From Seriola aureovittata (lineage: Eukaryota > Chordata > Actinopteri > Carangiformes > Carangidae), in assembly GCF_021018895.1 (NCBI RefSeq), contig NC_079387.1:8822083-8886082 (forward strand): DNA of 64,000 nt, read 5' to 3'. Under the pieces are notes generated by a model, which saw only the letters and a program-made list of their open reading frames with translations, ran no database searches and was not told where the DNA came from. Both the position numbers and the translations under genes were made by a program. This document shows positions 24,801 to 36,400 of the stretch, one piece after another. Within the stretch, counting starts at the first letter, position 1. Each line of letters opens with the position of its first letter.

Positions 24801-27800
24801 ACAGAGCTGTGTTGGACTGGCTCCTCTTAATTTGCAGTGAATAAACCCCTTTCACAAAACGGGACAAAGAAGGAAGCCGTGAGACAGGCCTGTTGTGTCT
24901 TGCCGCTCCACCAGCGTTTCCTCATCAGAACAGGAAGTGGGTAGAAGGTCTGAAACAACATGGACTGGACTGAGGAAGAGAGAGTCTGATTTTCCAAAAC
25001 AAAACATCACCGTCCTTCAGCTTCTTTGCTCCAACAACCTGCTGGGTCACTTCGCTAATTCTGGCGCAAGTAAAAGCAACCGATCGAACACATCCTCAAA
25101 CACAGCTCCGATTAATTATTGAACAACTGCAATGAAACAATTAAGTGTAATGACGCCGACCCGGTGCGACTGCAAGTCAGATCACTGATTACTGGAATCT
25201 CTGCGGCTACATCGGCCTCATTCATCTCGTCCTCTGCTCGTTTGTGCAGCTGCTTTGCAAGCAGCGCCATGTTTCATTTATGAGTAAGAGCAAGCAGGAT
25301 GTGACTAGCGAAGGGTCCAACTGCAGGACTACAGAGATGTGAAAATATCTAATGAAGAAAGAGAGAAATCGGTCTGTTTGTTTTTTAAATCAGACTAATG
25401 AGGTTTTATACTTAAAAACATTTAAAAAAAATCAAAGTCATGAAGAAGAAGAAGATGTTATTGTACTTCCTGTCTAGTGTTCAGCAATGTGCACATCTGC
25501 AAACCAATGTTGAGGTGATAAACTACACCGCAGCAGCTCTTTACTTCTGCATCTGTCAAGTACTGATCTGCATTTACTGCAGAGGAGGAAGAAGAAGAAG
25601 CATCAGTTTTAAATCAGTTAATGACTGATTTCTGAGACAAGACTGACACGATCTGTGATCATCGTCATTTCAAAAACCACTTGTTAAATTTCACTCTATG
25701 TTTTTGAATATACCAGATAAATATCCTTCTCTAAAGTTCTGCAAATGTTGAAAACATCTGCACGGTTTTCTAAAATAGAAAAAAATCTGAATTAGATCTA
25801 CAGCATGACTCACTTCTGTCCCCAAATTAGACTCAAAGAGAGAAACTTCTGACATGCAGATGAATTAAAAAGGAATAAAGTAATATTCTCTGCTCTTCTC
25901 AATCTATAACCTCAGAACGAGTCATCGTTCTCATGCAGGTGGGGGGGGGGGGGTCACACGAGTCCACGTGCTTGTTCTGCCTCTGAAATAAATAAACCTT
26001 CAGTAACTGCAGCGGGAGTCAAGGTCCAGTTCACACTCGACAGCTCCAAAGTCTTTAAGCTTTGTTAACTGAGAGAAATGATCATTTAAAGTGGAAGCGG
26101 TGGGAAGCGAAAGGTTCAAGAGGGAAAGAAGCAGGATCTTGGCGTGACGTGTGGGCTGTCAGTTAGCATGCTGGAGTCTGTTATTGCATCGACTGCTTGT
26201 CCTTTGTGTTGTCGTTCATTTTGAATAGCACTGTTTAATCAAGCTGTTGGGTGTCGCACTGATCAACAGGGTGTCACGGCATTTCACAAACCTGTCCTTC
26301 AACTGAAGGAACAGGCAGCAGGCATCAGCATCTGTTCATTTCTTGAACGGACGCAGCAGAAATGTAAAAAGCAACACTTATTCTGTGGGATTCATGAAAG
26401 GGAGAGAGAGACGTGGAGGAGTTACTCACTGAAAGCAGCGATGGCGAGGACGATGGTGACCAGTATGGACACCCAGGACACCCACAGAGCTTTCTTGCGG
26501 TAACTCTGGGCTTCGTGAGGCTTCAGGCGCATGCTGCTCTCCAGAAGACCTGCAGACAACAACACAGGGCACAGTGACCCACAAGTAGAGATATGACTCG
26601 GAGAGGGCAGAGCAGGGAAATAGAGCAGACGGTTTAACTCAAAATGGTTGCGTTTACCTGCTTTTGATTTGGTGCAGCATTACAAATAGACTGGACAGGG
26701 ATCACTAGTGCTACTGGCAATAATTACCAGTAATACCAAGTAATGATGAATCTTTAAAAACCAGTCGATTACATGTAAATAAATGATGATGTTTCTCGTT
26801 GGTACTGATTATTCCGGCCTCACAGATGCTACGCGACAAGCTGTAAACACAACACTGACATACATCCTCATAAAGCTGATATGGCGAACGTAAGTCCAGT
26901 ATTAACTAAAGTCCTTTTCCATTCTGGTTTGGTTTCCACCAGTTCAAAGCAGGCGCCCAGTGACAGATTACCAGTCACAGTAAAAGTAAACATCTTCTAC
27001 TGCTGTCCATACCTGCCTCTCATAGTAACACATGACGTTTGTGCTATCAATTATTTGTCCATTTGGTTTAAACGACCACATCGTATTTACTGCGATTATG
27101 TTTCTATATATCCTGGTGATTGTGGATATTTGAGCCCATTCACTCTGAAGTAACAAATACAGCCATTTTCTCAAAGCACGCTGCAGTGTTTCAGAAGTGA
27201 ATTGAGTTTCCACTTTTCTGTTGATCTGCAGCAGCTTGAATGTGCTGGACTTATCCATTAAAATGAACGTGCGCTATGATTTTGGTCAGAGTTACAGGCG
27301 TTTGTTGTGTTGTGAGGGCACATTGCTCTGTGCCATATTCAGGATGTGGAACACCTGCTGTTCAAATGGTTGCCTGTGGCTCTCACTCTTTCCCAAAGGC
27401 AATCCACTAATTTATTCACTAAATCTGGAACCACAGCACAGTAGTTCAGGCAACATATGTTGAACAGAATGCAGATATGTCTATTCTGTAGTCCTTGTCT
27501 ACTCAGCCTCGTAAATAATATATCATAATGACATGAAAGCATCAGTCATTAGTTATACCGCCTCTCAGTCTGGATCATCTGGAGGTGGATTATAAGAAAA
27601 AGAAGAGCAACATTTTTCAGTAGAGTTGAATGGACACAAGTGGAAACAGTTTTCTACTTAATGTAGCTACAGTAAAATATGCATCTGGTTGTCTCCGTGT
27701 CTTTACGCACAGTGTGCGTCCTGGCCACCGCGGGGCATCTGGTGAATACTAAACTTTGAACCTATTTCACACCGCCTACCTCGGTCGTCTATGCTGTCTG

Positions 27801-27996
27801 TTATCTTCATCTCCTGGTCCATCTTGAAACCCTCTCCCTGACTTTCGGGGTTGGGCTGCTGCTGCTGCTGCTGGTGCTGCTGCTGCTGCTGGTGCTGGGA
27901 GTCCGCCTGCTCGCACTGCCCGTTCACCGCCGTGGGGTCCACAACTCCAGCCGGGTACGGGACGGCGGTGGGGTCTGGCTGTGTGGAGTCCGTCAT
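11030..27996 (-). CDS. tmem163: Transmembrane protein 163 (zinc transporter), complete coding region
   Basis: TMEM163 is a six-pass zinc-efflux protein related to cation diffusion facilitators, found in synaptic vesicles, lysosomes and plasma membrane. Eight coding exons join in phase to 294 residues (human 289): 27780-27996, 26430-26549, 20592-20635, 20373-20464, 17000-17096, 12323-12434, 11714-11855, 11030-11090. Clear matches to the human protein include LLESSMRLKPHEAQ, KKALWVSW, SASAFGFAFDA, LWRYSNAAAVHSAHREY, KFMLGKVLTSRALITDG, FNSLVGGVMGFSI and MVPRVRQTR near the end. The two zinc-binding aspartates of the second membrane segment are kept (FDATLD, residues 128-133). The start is the ATG at 27994-27996; an upstream in-frame TTG is not needed. 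The N-terminal tail differs from human: it has a glutamine tract (residues about 35-47) instead of the proline-rich segment. The gene is divergent from CCNT2, as the human pair is. Confidence 0.97.
11714..11855 (-). CDS. tmem163: TMEM163 coding exon 7
   Basis: Encodes FNSLVGGVMGFSILISAEVF, KHEPKVWYLDG and GVLIGLIILAYGV, the last two membrane segments. Acceptor TCCAG|GA, donor AA|GTAAGT splitting a Lys codon. Confidence 0.95.
12323..12434 (-). CDS. tmem163: TMEM163 coding exon 6
   Basis: Encodes DDFLFSVSIVSGLVCIILAV and KFMLGKVLTSRALITD. Acceptor CTCTCTCAG|GAC, donor G|GTGGGT. Confidence 0.95.
13673..13708. repeat. Perfect inverted repeat, 15-bp arms, 6-base loop
   Basis: Left arm CACAGACCTGAGTCA (13673-13687), loop GTGCTG, right arm TGACTCAGGTCTGTG (13694-13708). 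Each arm contains a consensus AP-1 site (TGAGTCA / TGACTCA). Located in TMEM163 intron 5. Confidence 0.9.
14565..14800 (+). repeat. Diverged teleost interspersed repeat
   Basis: Shows the recognisable pattern of an abundant fish repeat: GACATTTTG..AAATAC, then CGAGAGTTGAATGAGAT, CAGCAGTCGGTTAGCTTAGC, GGGGGAAGCAGCTAGCTTAG, CTCTGTC and AATCCACCTAC. Identified from memory of fish genomic sequence, not by search. A partial copy of the left end is at 61205-61300. Confidence 0.55.
15277..15310. repeat. (TA)17 microsatellite
   Basis: Pure TA dinucleotide run within TMEM163 intron 5. Confidence 0.95.
17000..17096 (-). CDS. tmem163: TMEM163 coding exon 5
   Basis: Encodes ACIILGVIFILSSLCIL and KAIHDLATKLLPEV, the third membrane segment and following loop. 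Acceptor CTCTGCAG|A (completes an Ile codon), donor GTG|GTAAGA. Confidence 0.95.
18764..18818. repeat. (GT)27 microsatellite
   Basis: Long uninterrupted GT run in TMEM163 intron 4. Confidence 0.95.
19816..19862. repeat. (AC)n microsatellite
   Basis: AC dinucleotide run with one GC interruption, TMEM163 intron 4. Confidence 0.95.
20373..20464 (-). CDS. tmem163: TMEM163 coding exon 4
   Basis: Encodes FDATLDVLSSVIVLWRYSN and continues to SAHREY, the second membrane segment with both zinc-binding Asp residues. Acceptor CTGTAG|TTT, donor AT|GTAAGT. Confidence 0.95.
20592..20635 (-). CDS. tmem163: TMEM163 coding exon 3 (44 nt)
   Basis: Short exon encoding VSIMRHSASAFGFA. Acceptor CTCCCCAG|CT, donor GCT|GTAAGT. 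It completes the split Thr codon from exon 2. The following intron is only 127 bases. Confidence 0.93.
20636..26429 (-). other. tmem163: TMEM163 intron 2
   Basis: About 5.8 kb, the longest intron of the gene. Contains a 56-base pure pyrimidine tract at 22525-22580 followed by a GAA-rich purine run, CA runs at 20893-20915, 22735-22786 and 23195-23220, and C and G runs near 23502 and 25940. No exon recognised. Confidence 0.75.
22525..22580. repeat. Pure polypyrimidine tract
   Basis: Fifty-six consecutive C/T bases built from CTCCT and CCTT units, followed at 22603-22623 by an almost pure purine run (GAGAGAGAAGAAGAAG). Confidence 0.9.
26430..26549 (-). CDS. tmem163: TMEM163 coding exon 2
   Basis: Residues 73-113 region: LLESSMRLKPHEAQSYRKK, then the first membrane segment (WVSWVSILVTIVLAIAAF). 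Acceptor is TCTGCAG|GT and donor A|GTGAGT. Nearly identical to human. Confidence 0.95.
26550..27779 (-). other. tmem163: TMEM163 intron 1
   Basis: 1.2 kb intron with nothing further recognised. Confidence 0.8.
27780..27996 (-). CDS. tmem163: TMEM163 coding exon 1
   Basis: Residues 1-72 plus one base, MTDSTQPDPT to SIDDR. Donor is G|GTAGGC. Cytosolic tail with Pro-rich and Gln-rich parts; ends in the conserved DDRG, joined to exon 2 through a split glycine codon. Confidence 0.93.
27851..27893 (-). repeat. tmem163: Coding CAG/CAC repeat: polyglutamine in TMEM163
   Basis: On the minus strand the codons read CAG CAC (CAG)5 CAC (CAG)6. Every glutamine is CAG, so the tract is a nearly pure trinucleotide repeat and should be prone to length change. 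It lies in the cytosolic N-terminal tail. Confidence 0.9.
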
Positions 27997-30307
27997 CTTC
28001 TCGGCAGGTTGCGGTTTCAATGAGGCACTCCAAGAATGTCACACCTGGGCGAGGAGTGCAGGCTTTCAGCTGGGGAGAGACCTGGAGACGGAGCGGGAGG
28101 GAGGGAGGTTGCTTGCAGGGCTGCAGGTCCAGTTGCGCCAAATTACACACTGTAAGGTGAAATGATACCGGAAATGAGGAGACATGGACACCAAAACAAA
28201 CGTCTGTGTGTCGCCTGAAAAAAAACATTTTAAACATCTAATGTCTTTGACTTTAATGTCTTCAATTCAACTATCATTAAGTCATTTAGAGTCAAAAATA
28301 GCTATTATTACCTTCCTTTATGGCATTTGAAATTCGTCCACGACGGGTCTAAATATTTCCTCCACCGAAAAACGTTTTAAAGTATTTATTTTGTTCTCAG
28401 GGAGGAAACTGGCTCTTTATTCTGAACATAGTAACCGGAAGTGGTATCTACGTTCTTCTCACTAACCTGACAGAATATGTTGCGCAAAGACTGGACAAGC
28501 GAAAAGAAGAAAAATATTCTCAACAGGCTCCAATTCGCGATGTCGTGAAACAGCCACACCTGGTCTCTAATTGCTACCCGCGGCGGAGTTCACAAGACCT
28601 CTGCACGCGCTAGAGCAGGAGAAAGCCGCTGCGCCTCGCGCCTCGCGCCCCGCGAGGAAAAAAAAACCCCACATCTGTCCCATGTGGATTGAGCGATCCG
28701 GCGGACGTGCAGACAGACGGGACCCTGTTGCTCACCTGTCAAGTAGAGAAAATATCGTTTTCTTTTTGTTTGTCCTCGTGAGCACCAATTTATTTGTGAC
28801 GTAATTTGTTAATTTACTTTTGATAATTGTTATTTTCATCCTCTGACGCCAAATCATTGATGATGATTGACACGAGAAGGGACAGACAATTCAAATGTGA
28901 TATTATTTAGATTGTGATGAATTAAGTCTTTGGTTGCAATAATTATTACACTACATTAGGGAAAGGTAACCGGTTGTGTAAGATACTGGTTGCTAAGATA
29001 CAGAGCTACTTGATAAGCATTTAAACTAAAACTATTCTGATTGCTATAGATTAGATCGTCAAATTACGGGGGTTTCATGTATTTACAAAGTGTCCACTAT
29101 GAATCTGAAAAACTATTTCCACATGTATGGCAAATTCATTGATAGAAGAAAACAAACAAACAAACAAAAATACAAATTTCAGACATTATACAGCATCAAA
29201 ACATCAAAACATAATTTAAATATTAGATCTATGTGTCAAGCAAGCTGGCTGATTTGTCATGGGGACTTTTAATGCTCTCAAAAAGATTCCACACTAAAGT
29301 TATGAACAAGGTTAGATGTAGTTATTTGAGAGGATTCTTATACAGCAGGTCTATGTAGAGCACCTCAGGTGGACGGACTCTACAGTCACTGAGATCCAAG
29401 TCAATTCTTAGTCTCTGCTTCCCCTTGGTGGTAGACACACAGTAATGCAGGTCAGAGGAGGGTGTACTAGGCCTATGTGGTGTTTCACTGAACATGTGTC
29501 AATCTGCCAAGGAAAAAAATGTATACAATGCTTGCACATACCCTTTGCTTTAAGGGGGAGGTCAAGTGTAGCTAACCTTATGCTTATTATTATCATTATA
29601 AAAACGAGACATCTTTGAAATGTATTCAGAGGCAACATCTAAAGTCTCATTTAAAAAAAAAAGAAATCTGTGCCGGGTATCATATTGATCAGACACTGAT
29701 GCCTTGACTCTTTAGTCTTTGCTCTCCAACATTTTGACAATGACACTGTATTATTATTAAAACTTTGACATCTCTAAACAAATAACAATTTCTCTAATAA
29801 GCAACACGGAAATATATTCATACATAGGAGAAAATGGAAAGTATAGAATGTACTCTCTATAAGTAAAATAAAAATAGTAACTTCTCACTAATACATAAAA
29901 TCTCATAAGATCTCTAAGGGTTATATCTCTTATAATAATTAAGGACTGGCCCAAAGTACAATTGTGACCTCTAGTGGCTAATTTGGACATTTCAACCCTA
30001 ACTGCTTTATTTCCTTTTATAAATAAACTAAAAATAAGAACAGATTGGCTTTCAGTGGCTGTTGGCTTAAGTATTAAATATATATACCTAATAGATCTGA
30101 ATTAACCTGCGTTGTTGTGGCCAAAATGTTACCTGACACAGAATGTATAGGAGATGGCAGTGTGCACCGCCGACCGCTGGAGGCGCTGTTCAGAAAACGG
30201 ATGACCGGTTTTAATTCAGCCTCGGCTGCTCATTTCGTCCTTCCGGTGCCCCCGTCGCCCCGCTCCCTCCCGATGCTAACGCCGTCGGGCTTGGCTGTGG
30301 GAGCGTA
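27997..30307. other. Divergent TMEM163-CCNT2 intergenic/promoter region
   Basis: Both genes read away from this 2.3-kb interval. CpG-rich patches lie at about 28570-28720 (about 600 bases upstream of the TMEM163 ATG) and 30150-30310 (immediately upstream of CCNT2), and are the likely promoter/5' UTR regions. The middle, 28750-30100, is AT-rich. No exon of ACMSD, which lies here in human, was found. Promoter placement is inferred from CpG content only. Confidence 0.5.
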
Positions 30308-30308
30308 A
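30273..30308 (+). CDS. Candidate upstream ORF overlapping the CCNT2 start
   Basis: ATG at 30273 opens an 11-codon frame ([11 protein letters not shown]) whose TAA stop shares its last A with the CCNT2 start codon (TAATG). The same frame contains more distal ATGs at about 30198 and 30126. Whether these are within the CCNT2 5' UTR depends on the unknown transcription start. Confidence 0.35.
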   Translation: MLTPSGLAVGA

Positions 30309-30465
30309 TGGCGGTGCACCGGGGACCCTCTACGAAATGGCTCTTCACCCGGGAGCAGCTCGAAAACACACCGTCTCGACGCTGCGGAATAGAGGCTGAC
30401 AGGGAGCTCTCTTACCGCCAGCAGGCCGCCAACTTAATCCAAGATATAGGCCAGAGACTCAACGT
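30308..30465 (+). CDS. ccnt2: CCNT2 coding exon 1
   Basis: [20 protein letters not shown] onward to GQRLN plus two bases of a Val codon. Followed by the U12-type donor GTATCCTTT. Confidence 0.95.
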
Positions 30466-33400
30466 GTATCCTTTTTGAAACGCGAAGGCTAGCCGGCCAG
30501 CGGACGGGTTTAGCTAGCCAGGGTTAGCATTAGCTCACAGACGGATCGGAATGACAAGGCTTGTTACAGATCACAGCTAAGCTCTCGAAACACACTGAAA
30601 ATCTTTCGTTATCACGCACAGAGTCCTCTCCGACGAGATGGAGCATCTATCTGCGTTAGCACGATGATTATGACCCGCTGGAAGTGCAGAGGCCTGCTCG
30701 CTAGCTTAGCTATTGTTTTGTCTCTTTAGACTGCAGATTCTATTGTTAGCGCTGTGTTCCTTAAGATAACAGGTGATCAAAGATTACGGACTCTGCTTGT
30801 AGGTGTTAATTAAACCCTAACATTACGTTACTAATTGGCTCATACGTCGTAGGAGAAGTTGAAACTACTGACTTGATTCTGCGCTTGGTTTTAACTTGCA
30901 GGGTACACGTTTTGCTAGCTGTCCAGTCAACGCTAGCTCGATGCTAATGCACCATGGTTTTCTTTAGCAAAGCTGTTAGTCAGTTGATTTTTACTATGTA
31001 TCATCCATGTATTGTGCCTTAACTCTGTGTCCAGCTCTCAACTGATTATCAACACTGCTATAGTATATATGCACAGGTTTTATATGATTCACTCTTTCAC
31101 CAAATTCCATAGAAATGTAAGTACCACAGCAGTTTTGGTAGATACTATAATTACTTGTGGTGCTACCGTTATGAAAAACTGACTGAGGTTTTCTCTTTAT
31201 AGATAATTTCCCAGACCACGTTGTTCCTGGCGGCTAAGGTTGAAGAGCAGCCCAGGAAGCTGGAGCATGTCATTAAAATAGCCCATGCCTGCGTAAACCC
31301 ACAAGAGCCTGCCCTAGACACTAAGAGCAATGTAAGTAAAGTATAACGAAGATGGAGAATTGGTGCTCCCCTTTCAACCTGGACCTGATGGATGATAATC
31401 TGTTTTATGTGGATGCCAGGCTATATTAAAATTACAGTGTGGCCTAATATACATGCATTTATGAATTCTTATGACACATTTGTCGATAACTCCTCAACTG
31501 CCTCAGAGTTGCAATTATTGGCTGGTCAAATAATCAATTAAGCAGATACACCGTTTTTTCACTGTAAAGATTTTTGTATTTCTCAAGTTTGATCACAGGT
31601 TACGGACTAATTGTCTGACCGGTTTGAAGATATCTCCTTTGTGTTAAGACATTTCCCACAATTTGAGCTTCTATAATACAAAGGTGAATGATGTCGTATG
31701 ACACAACTCTAAATCCAGCAAACAATACGTCAGATTTCTCACACGTTATTCAGTCTTAGAATTGATAGGCTGTATCAAGCCCATACAGTTCGACTCTTAT
31801 ATCCAAAGGTCCCCAAGTAGCCTGTACAGTTTTGTATCCTGGCATCGCTTTTATTTTGTGGGAATGCTGACGAGAAGCTGAGTTGTGTTGCTTCTAGTTC
31901 TTGGGAAGCAGATTTTAAATTCTTCATTGATTTTTATTTTCCTCAGGCATTCCAGCAGCAGGCACAAGAGCTTGTAGCACTGGAAACAATAGTGCTACAA
32001 ACACTGGGTGAGTGCTCTTAAAAGTTTCAGCGCTGCAGACATTGTATGACTGTGAGATCTATGCTCTTTTTTTTCCCCCTCCTGTGTATTGAACTGCTTT
32101 ACTGGTTCTCACAGGCTGGCATTTTAGCAGCTATATTCCCCCCAGAATACTACAACAAAATTTACACAAGTACCACAAGGACATGTAGACGTTGGATGTA
32201 TGAAGTTTGTATTTTCAAATATTGAATGGGCAACACCTGAAGTTTTAGTTGGAGTTATGATTTGGTTTTTGACATTGTGCTTGTACCAGTGGCTGATCGT
32301 CTTCATTCAACATCTCCGTTGCAGGTTTTGAAATAACAGTTGATCATCCACACACAGATGTTGTGAGGTGTTCCCAGCTAGTGCGAGGTATAACCTTTTT
32401 TTCTCTGCTCTTTCCTTTTCTGAAATCGCCTTTTCAAAATCCAAAATCATTCAGTAGATCTACGTTGCCTGCTATTTTAAAAAGCTGAATTTTGTGTTGT
32501 ATTAAACAACATCTTTTCTTTTTTTTGTTTTGGTGCTAACGGGAAAATCTGAATGTTATTTTAAAGTAGCAACTCAGTTCTAAAGCAAACTTTCCTCTTC
32601 TTTTACAGCAAGCAAGGATTTGGCACAGACTTCCTATTTCATGGCTACCAACAGGTTATTATCCTGTTCCCATTATTGCACTGTAATGGCACACTATAGC
32701 TTCCTGTCCTGCAGGGTCCCCCTTCCTGTGTCCAACGCCCTGTTTGCGTCTGGGTCCTGGGAACCCCCAGTGCGGGGAAGTACCGGCCAGGCTGCTGTGT
32801 GCGGTGTATTGTACAAGGGCTCTGTGTTGGCACATAGGGGTTGAATGCACAATGTGGAGTGTAGTGGTGCTGTTTACCTCTCAAGGTTGTTTGGTACGGA
32901 GTGCATATGTCTAAAAAAAAAAAACTCAAATGGTAGCCTGAATATAGATTGCCACTAAAGATTCTTAAACTTTTAGAGTGTTTTGGTAAGTATAGTTAAT
33001 TCTTTTTAAATTAAAAAATTTTTTTTTTTGCTTTTTTTCACCCCAAAAATGGCTAACAGTGAAACACCAAACTATACTGCAAACTGGATGTGCCTCCTGT
33101 GGGTTTTTGTTCTTAATTCTCATGTCAGTAAGGAAACTATTGTGCAGTGCATGTCTGTTAGGTTTATTGAGCCCCATGCAAGAACATGTTCATATTCTCA
33201 TCCTAAATATTTAAATAGTTTTTCTGAGGTTTGGCTGTACAGAGTCAGATTCACCAAACTCGAAACTGCACAGACTCATTTTGTGTTGATGAGTGTCATG
33301 AGATTTGATCATTAGTATTAATTAATGCCCTCAAATTGCTCTTGCTCCACCTCCGTTTACGAACACACTCACAGAAATGTCACCAAAGAGTAAAAAGAAG

Positions 33401-36400
33401 AACGTCACACTAGCAGGCGACAACAGAACAAATATATCAGTGTGCTACAGAAATCGGACTTCAGCATTATTCTTGGTTACCATGCAGGTCACGGTAACGC
33501 CAACTATCGACGCTCCCAAGTTATTCGTTTCAGCCCCTAGATTTTCGTGTGCTGGCTTTTACATAGGGGGCCGTTCAGGAGGGAATGTAACGGGGATCTA
33601 AGGGCGGCGGAATATAACGTAGTGGCAGCTGTTATCAAAAACCGAACTGTATAAGTCGTAGAAATAAAATCTTAGACTCTAAAAACAAAGGGAAACTTAT
33701 TCAAACCTCAAACTGACAAAGCAGAATATTATTTTTATTTTTTAGGTTTATTTTAGTGATTAATGCTCATTTAAGTTCACTTCAAACTCACGAAATACAC
33801 TTGTAAATGCGTGCATGAGGCTCAATGTCTTTTTAAAGACGAACCAGTTGTAGATTTGGTACACAATGATTTTGATTTACTATGTTGTGCATTTTAGTGA
33901 CTGACTTTTGAGGTGTTCATTTTACTTGTTTTACAGAGACTGCTAGTTTGATATGCGAGTGTGGGAGGTTGATGCTCCCAGCAGATGATGGCGGTCTTTA
34001 CACTTTATGCTCAAAGGATGAAGATCTGCCTCCTTTTTAGATTTAAACTTTATGTTCAACAACATTCAAGACATCAAACGTAATGAATATGGTAAAAGAA
34101 ATAAAAAACAAAACTGCATTATTTTCAGCCATGGGAGAACGTTGCCACCATGTTGCTCTTATTCATGTTTTAATTTCAGTGCTTGAGTCAGTTTGCAGTG
34201 TAGTTTGGGATTCAAGGTGCAGGGGAAACTAACCTTGAAAAACTTAAAGCCTAATCAATTGTCTTGGCTACCAGCATCAGTGTTTCTCAGTCTCAAAGTT
34301 CCCATGTTTGGTGATGTGAAGTTTTAGTGATTACAGCTAAAATGTGACCAAATACAAGTTGTGTACATTTTTATTTAATTGTTTGAGTAGATATAATTCC
34401 TGAAAAAATGTTCTTAACGTAAATCAAGAGACTGAGAAACACTGTTTTAATGTTTTATAATTTCCCCTCTTCATATCAAAACACAATAAGGCCTGATAGA
34501 GGTTCAGTATATCTACATTCCTATAATTATCAATGAAACTGTCTCATTCAGACATTTAGGGACATGTCCTAACAAACGTAGGTTTTCTTAGATGTTCCAG
34601 TTCTGTAAGGTAAGGCTGTGTGTATGTGATGTGGAAATATTTGATTTTGATTTGAGCGTTGCCTTAAACTTCACAACTATAAATTTGATTGTACGTTAAA
34701 ATTGCCTCGTTAAACCGTCTAAAATGTCTATTATATATATATATATATATGTATATGTATACTAGTTGAAGCCTTGACAGCTGACGATTGTACGTCTCTC
34801 CTGTGTTTCTTGTCTCCTGCAGTTTGCACCTCACCACCTTCTGCCTGCAGTACAGACCCACAGTCGTCGCGTGTGTCTGCATCCACCTGGCCTGCAAGTG
34901 GTCCAACTGGGAGATCCCCGTGTCCACAGATGGCAAACACTGGTGGGAGTACGTGGACCGCACTGTAACGCTACAGCTGCTGGATGGTGAGAGCTTCCAT
35001 CCGCTTGTTCATCATTGTCTTGAATTATAATTTTTCATTCATGAACTGTTGCAGGGTGGTGCATCGTGGTGTCGTGAATAATAAAATTTTAGTTTATAGT
35101 CACATAAAAGCTTATTGCTCACTGAAGTAAGGGGGGCGGGGGTGGGGGGGGGATTTCACTGTCCCAGTAGCTCAAATAATTTTCCTCAATCCTGAACCTG
35201 AAGGCATCTGCAAATTAAATATCATCGTTTATTGTTTTTAATTTTGTCTTGCTGCTAATGAAGTTAAGAGCTGCTCCCTTCCCTGCCTCTCGGTGGGACT
35301 GAATTTTGGACTCTCAGAGATTTTCGTATCAGTATTAGAGATTGATTACATTCGAGTTAACAGAACTAAAGCTTCGGGCTGCCTCCTCCAGGCAAACGGT
35401 GAAACCACCAGTCGATGGACAGAAAATTAGTTTAAAAACTGTTTTGATCATCGATTAGTTGTTTCAGACATTTTTTGAACACTCCCTCGTGTCAGCATCT
35501 TAAATGTAAGAAATTGCTGCTTACTGAACAAAAGACATTTGAAGGCATCATGTTGGGATTTAGGAAACTGTGATTAGGAAATTGTTTTGTTTCTAATCAA
35601 TAAAATAAATTGCACCAGGGCCTTGATATTATCGTTCCTTCATTTATGAATTAACTTGTCATGATAGAAAATATATCAACGGTATTGCAGTCTCAGCCAC
35701 AATCCTCATCTATCAGCAAATGGTGTAAATTACGTGATAAGAAAAGAGCCTACTTTATCGAGCAGTGGTCGCTGACGTGGCTGTCTTCCCTGTTTTCAGA
35801 GCTCACGCACGAGTTTCTTCAGATTCTGGAGAAGACGCCCAGCAGGCTGAAGAGGATACGAAACTGGAGGGTGGGTCGTAAATACATGTTAGACAACAGT
35901 GAGGGGCAGTGCAGGACATACAGAGCGACTGGTGCAGCTTAGCGCAAATGAAGTGTCAGCATCTAATGTTGAATTATGCTCCTCTGCGGGTTTTTTTTTT
36001 TTAGGCCATTCAAGCAGCCAAGAAGCCAAAGACAGAGGGCCCGACAGTGGACAGTGCCTTCCAGGGGACGTCCTTAGACAGCCTTCCCGGTGTCAACAAC
36101 TCCTTCTTCCCTTCCACGTCTGGATCAGACTCGGGAGACATGCCCTCCCTGAACAGCATCGCAGCCCCCTTCGCCTCCTACCAGCCGCTCAGCGACCCGT
36201 CAAAGAGCTGCGGCTACGACCAGTTCTCCCAGCCTCCCCACTCAGACTTCACCCTGGTCAAACACGAACACAAATCTGCGGGCGGGTCTAGTAGTAAAAA
36301 CCAGCAGCTCGCTGCGAACGCCTCAGCTTTGTCACGCTCGCAGAAAGTCTTGACTTTGGAAAAGTACAGAGAGAAACACGCGGCGGAGCTGGCCCTGCAG

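Noticed and set aside
27997..28020. N-terminal extension of TMEM163 and similar extensions of other minus-strand frames
   Set aside because: They begin at TTG rather than ATG (also at 3177 and 5450); the first ATG downstream was used instead.
28571..28804. 77-codon plus-strand frame in the CpG-rich patch
   Set aside because: No recognisable domain and no splice or start context; GC-rich promoter-type sequence stays open by chance.
27997..30307. ACMSD exons expected from human synteny
   Set aside because: Neither strand shows its coding pattern; only CpG-rich and AT-rich non-coding sequence.
33377..33601. 74-codon frame in CCNT2 intron 6
   Set aside because: No homology recognised, in-intron, AT-rich surroundings; could be a repeat remnant but there is no supporting signal.
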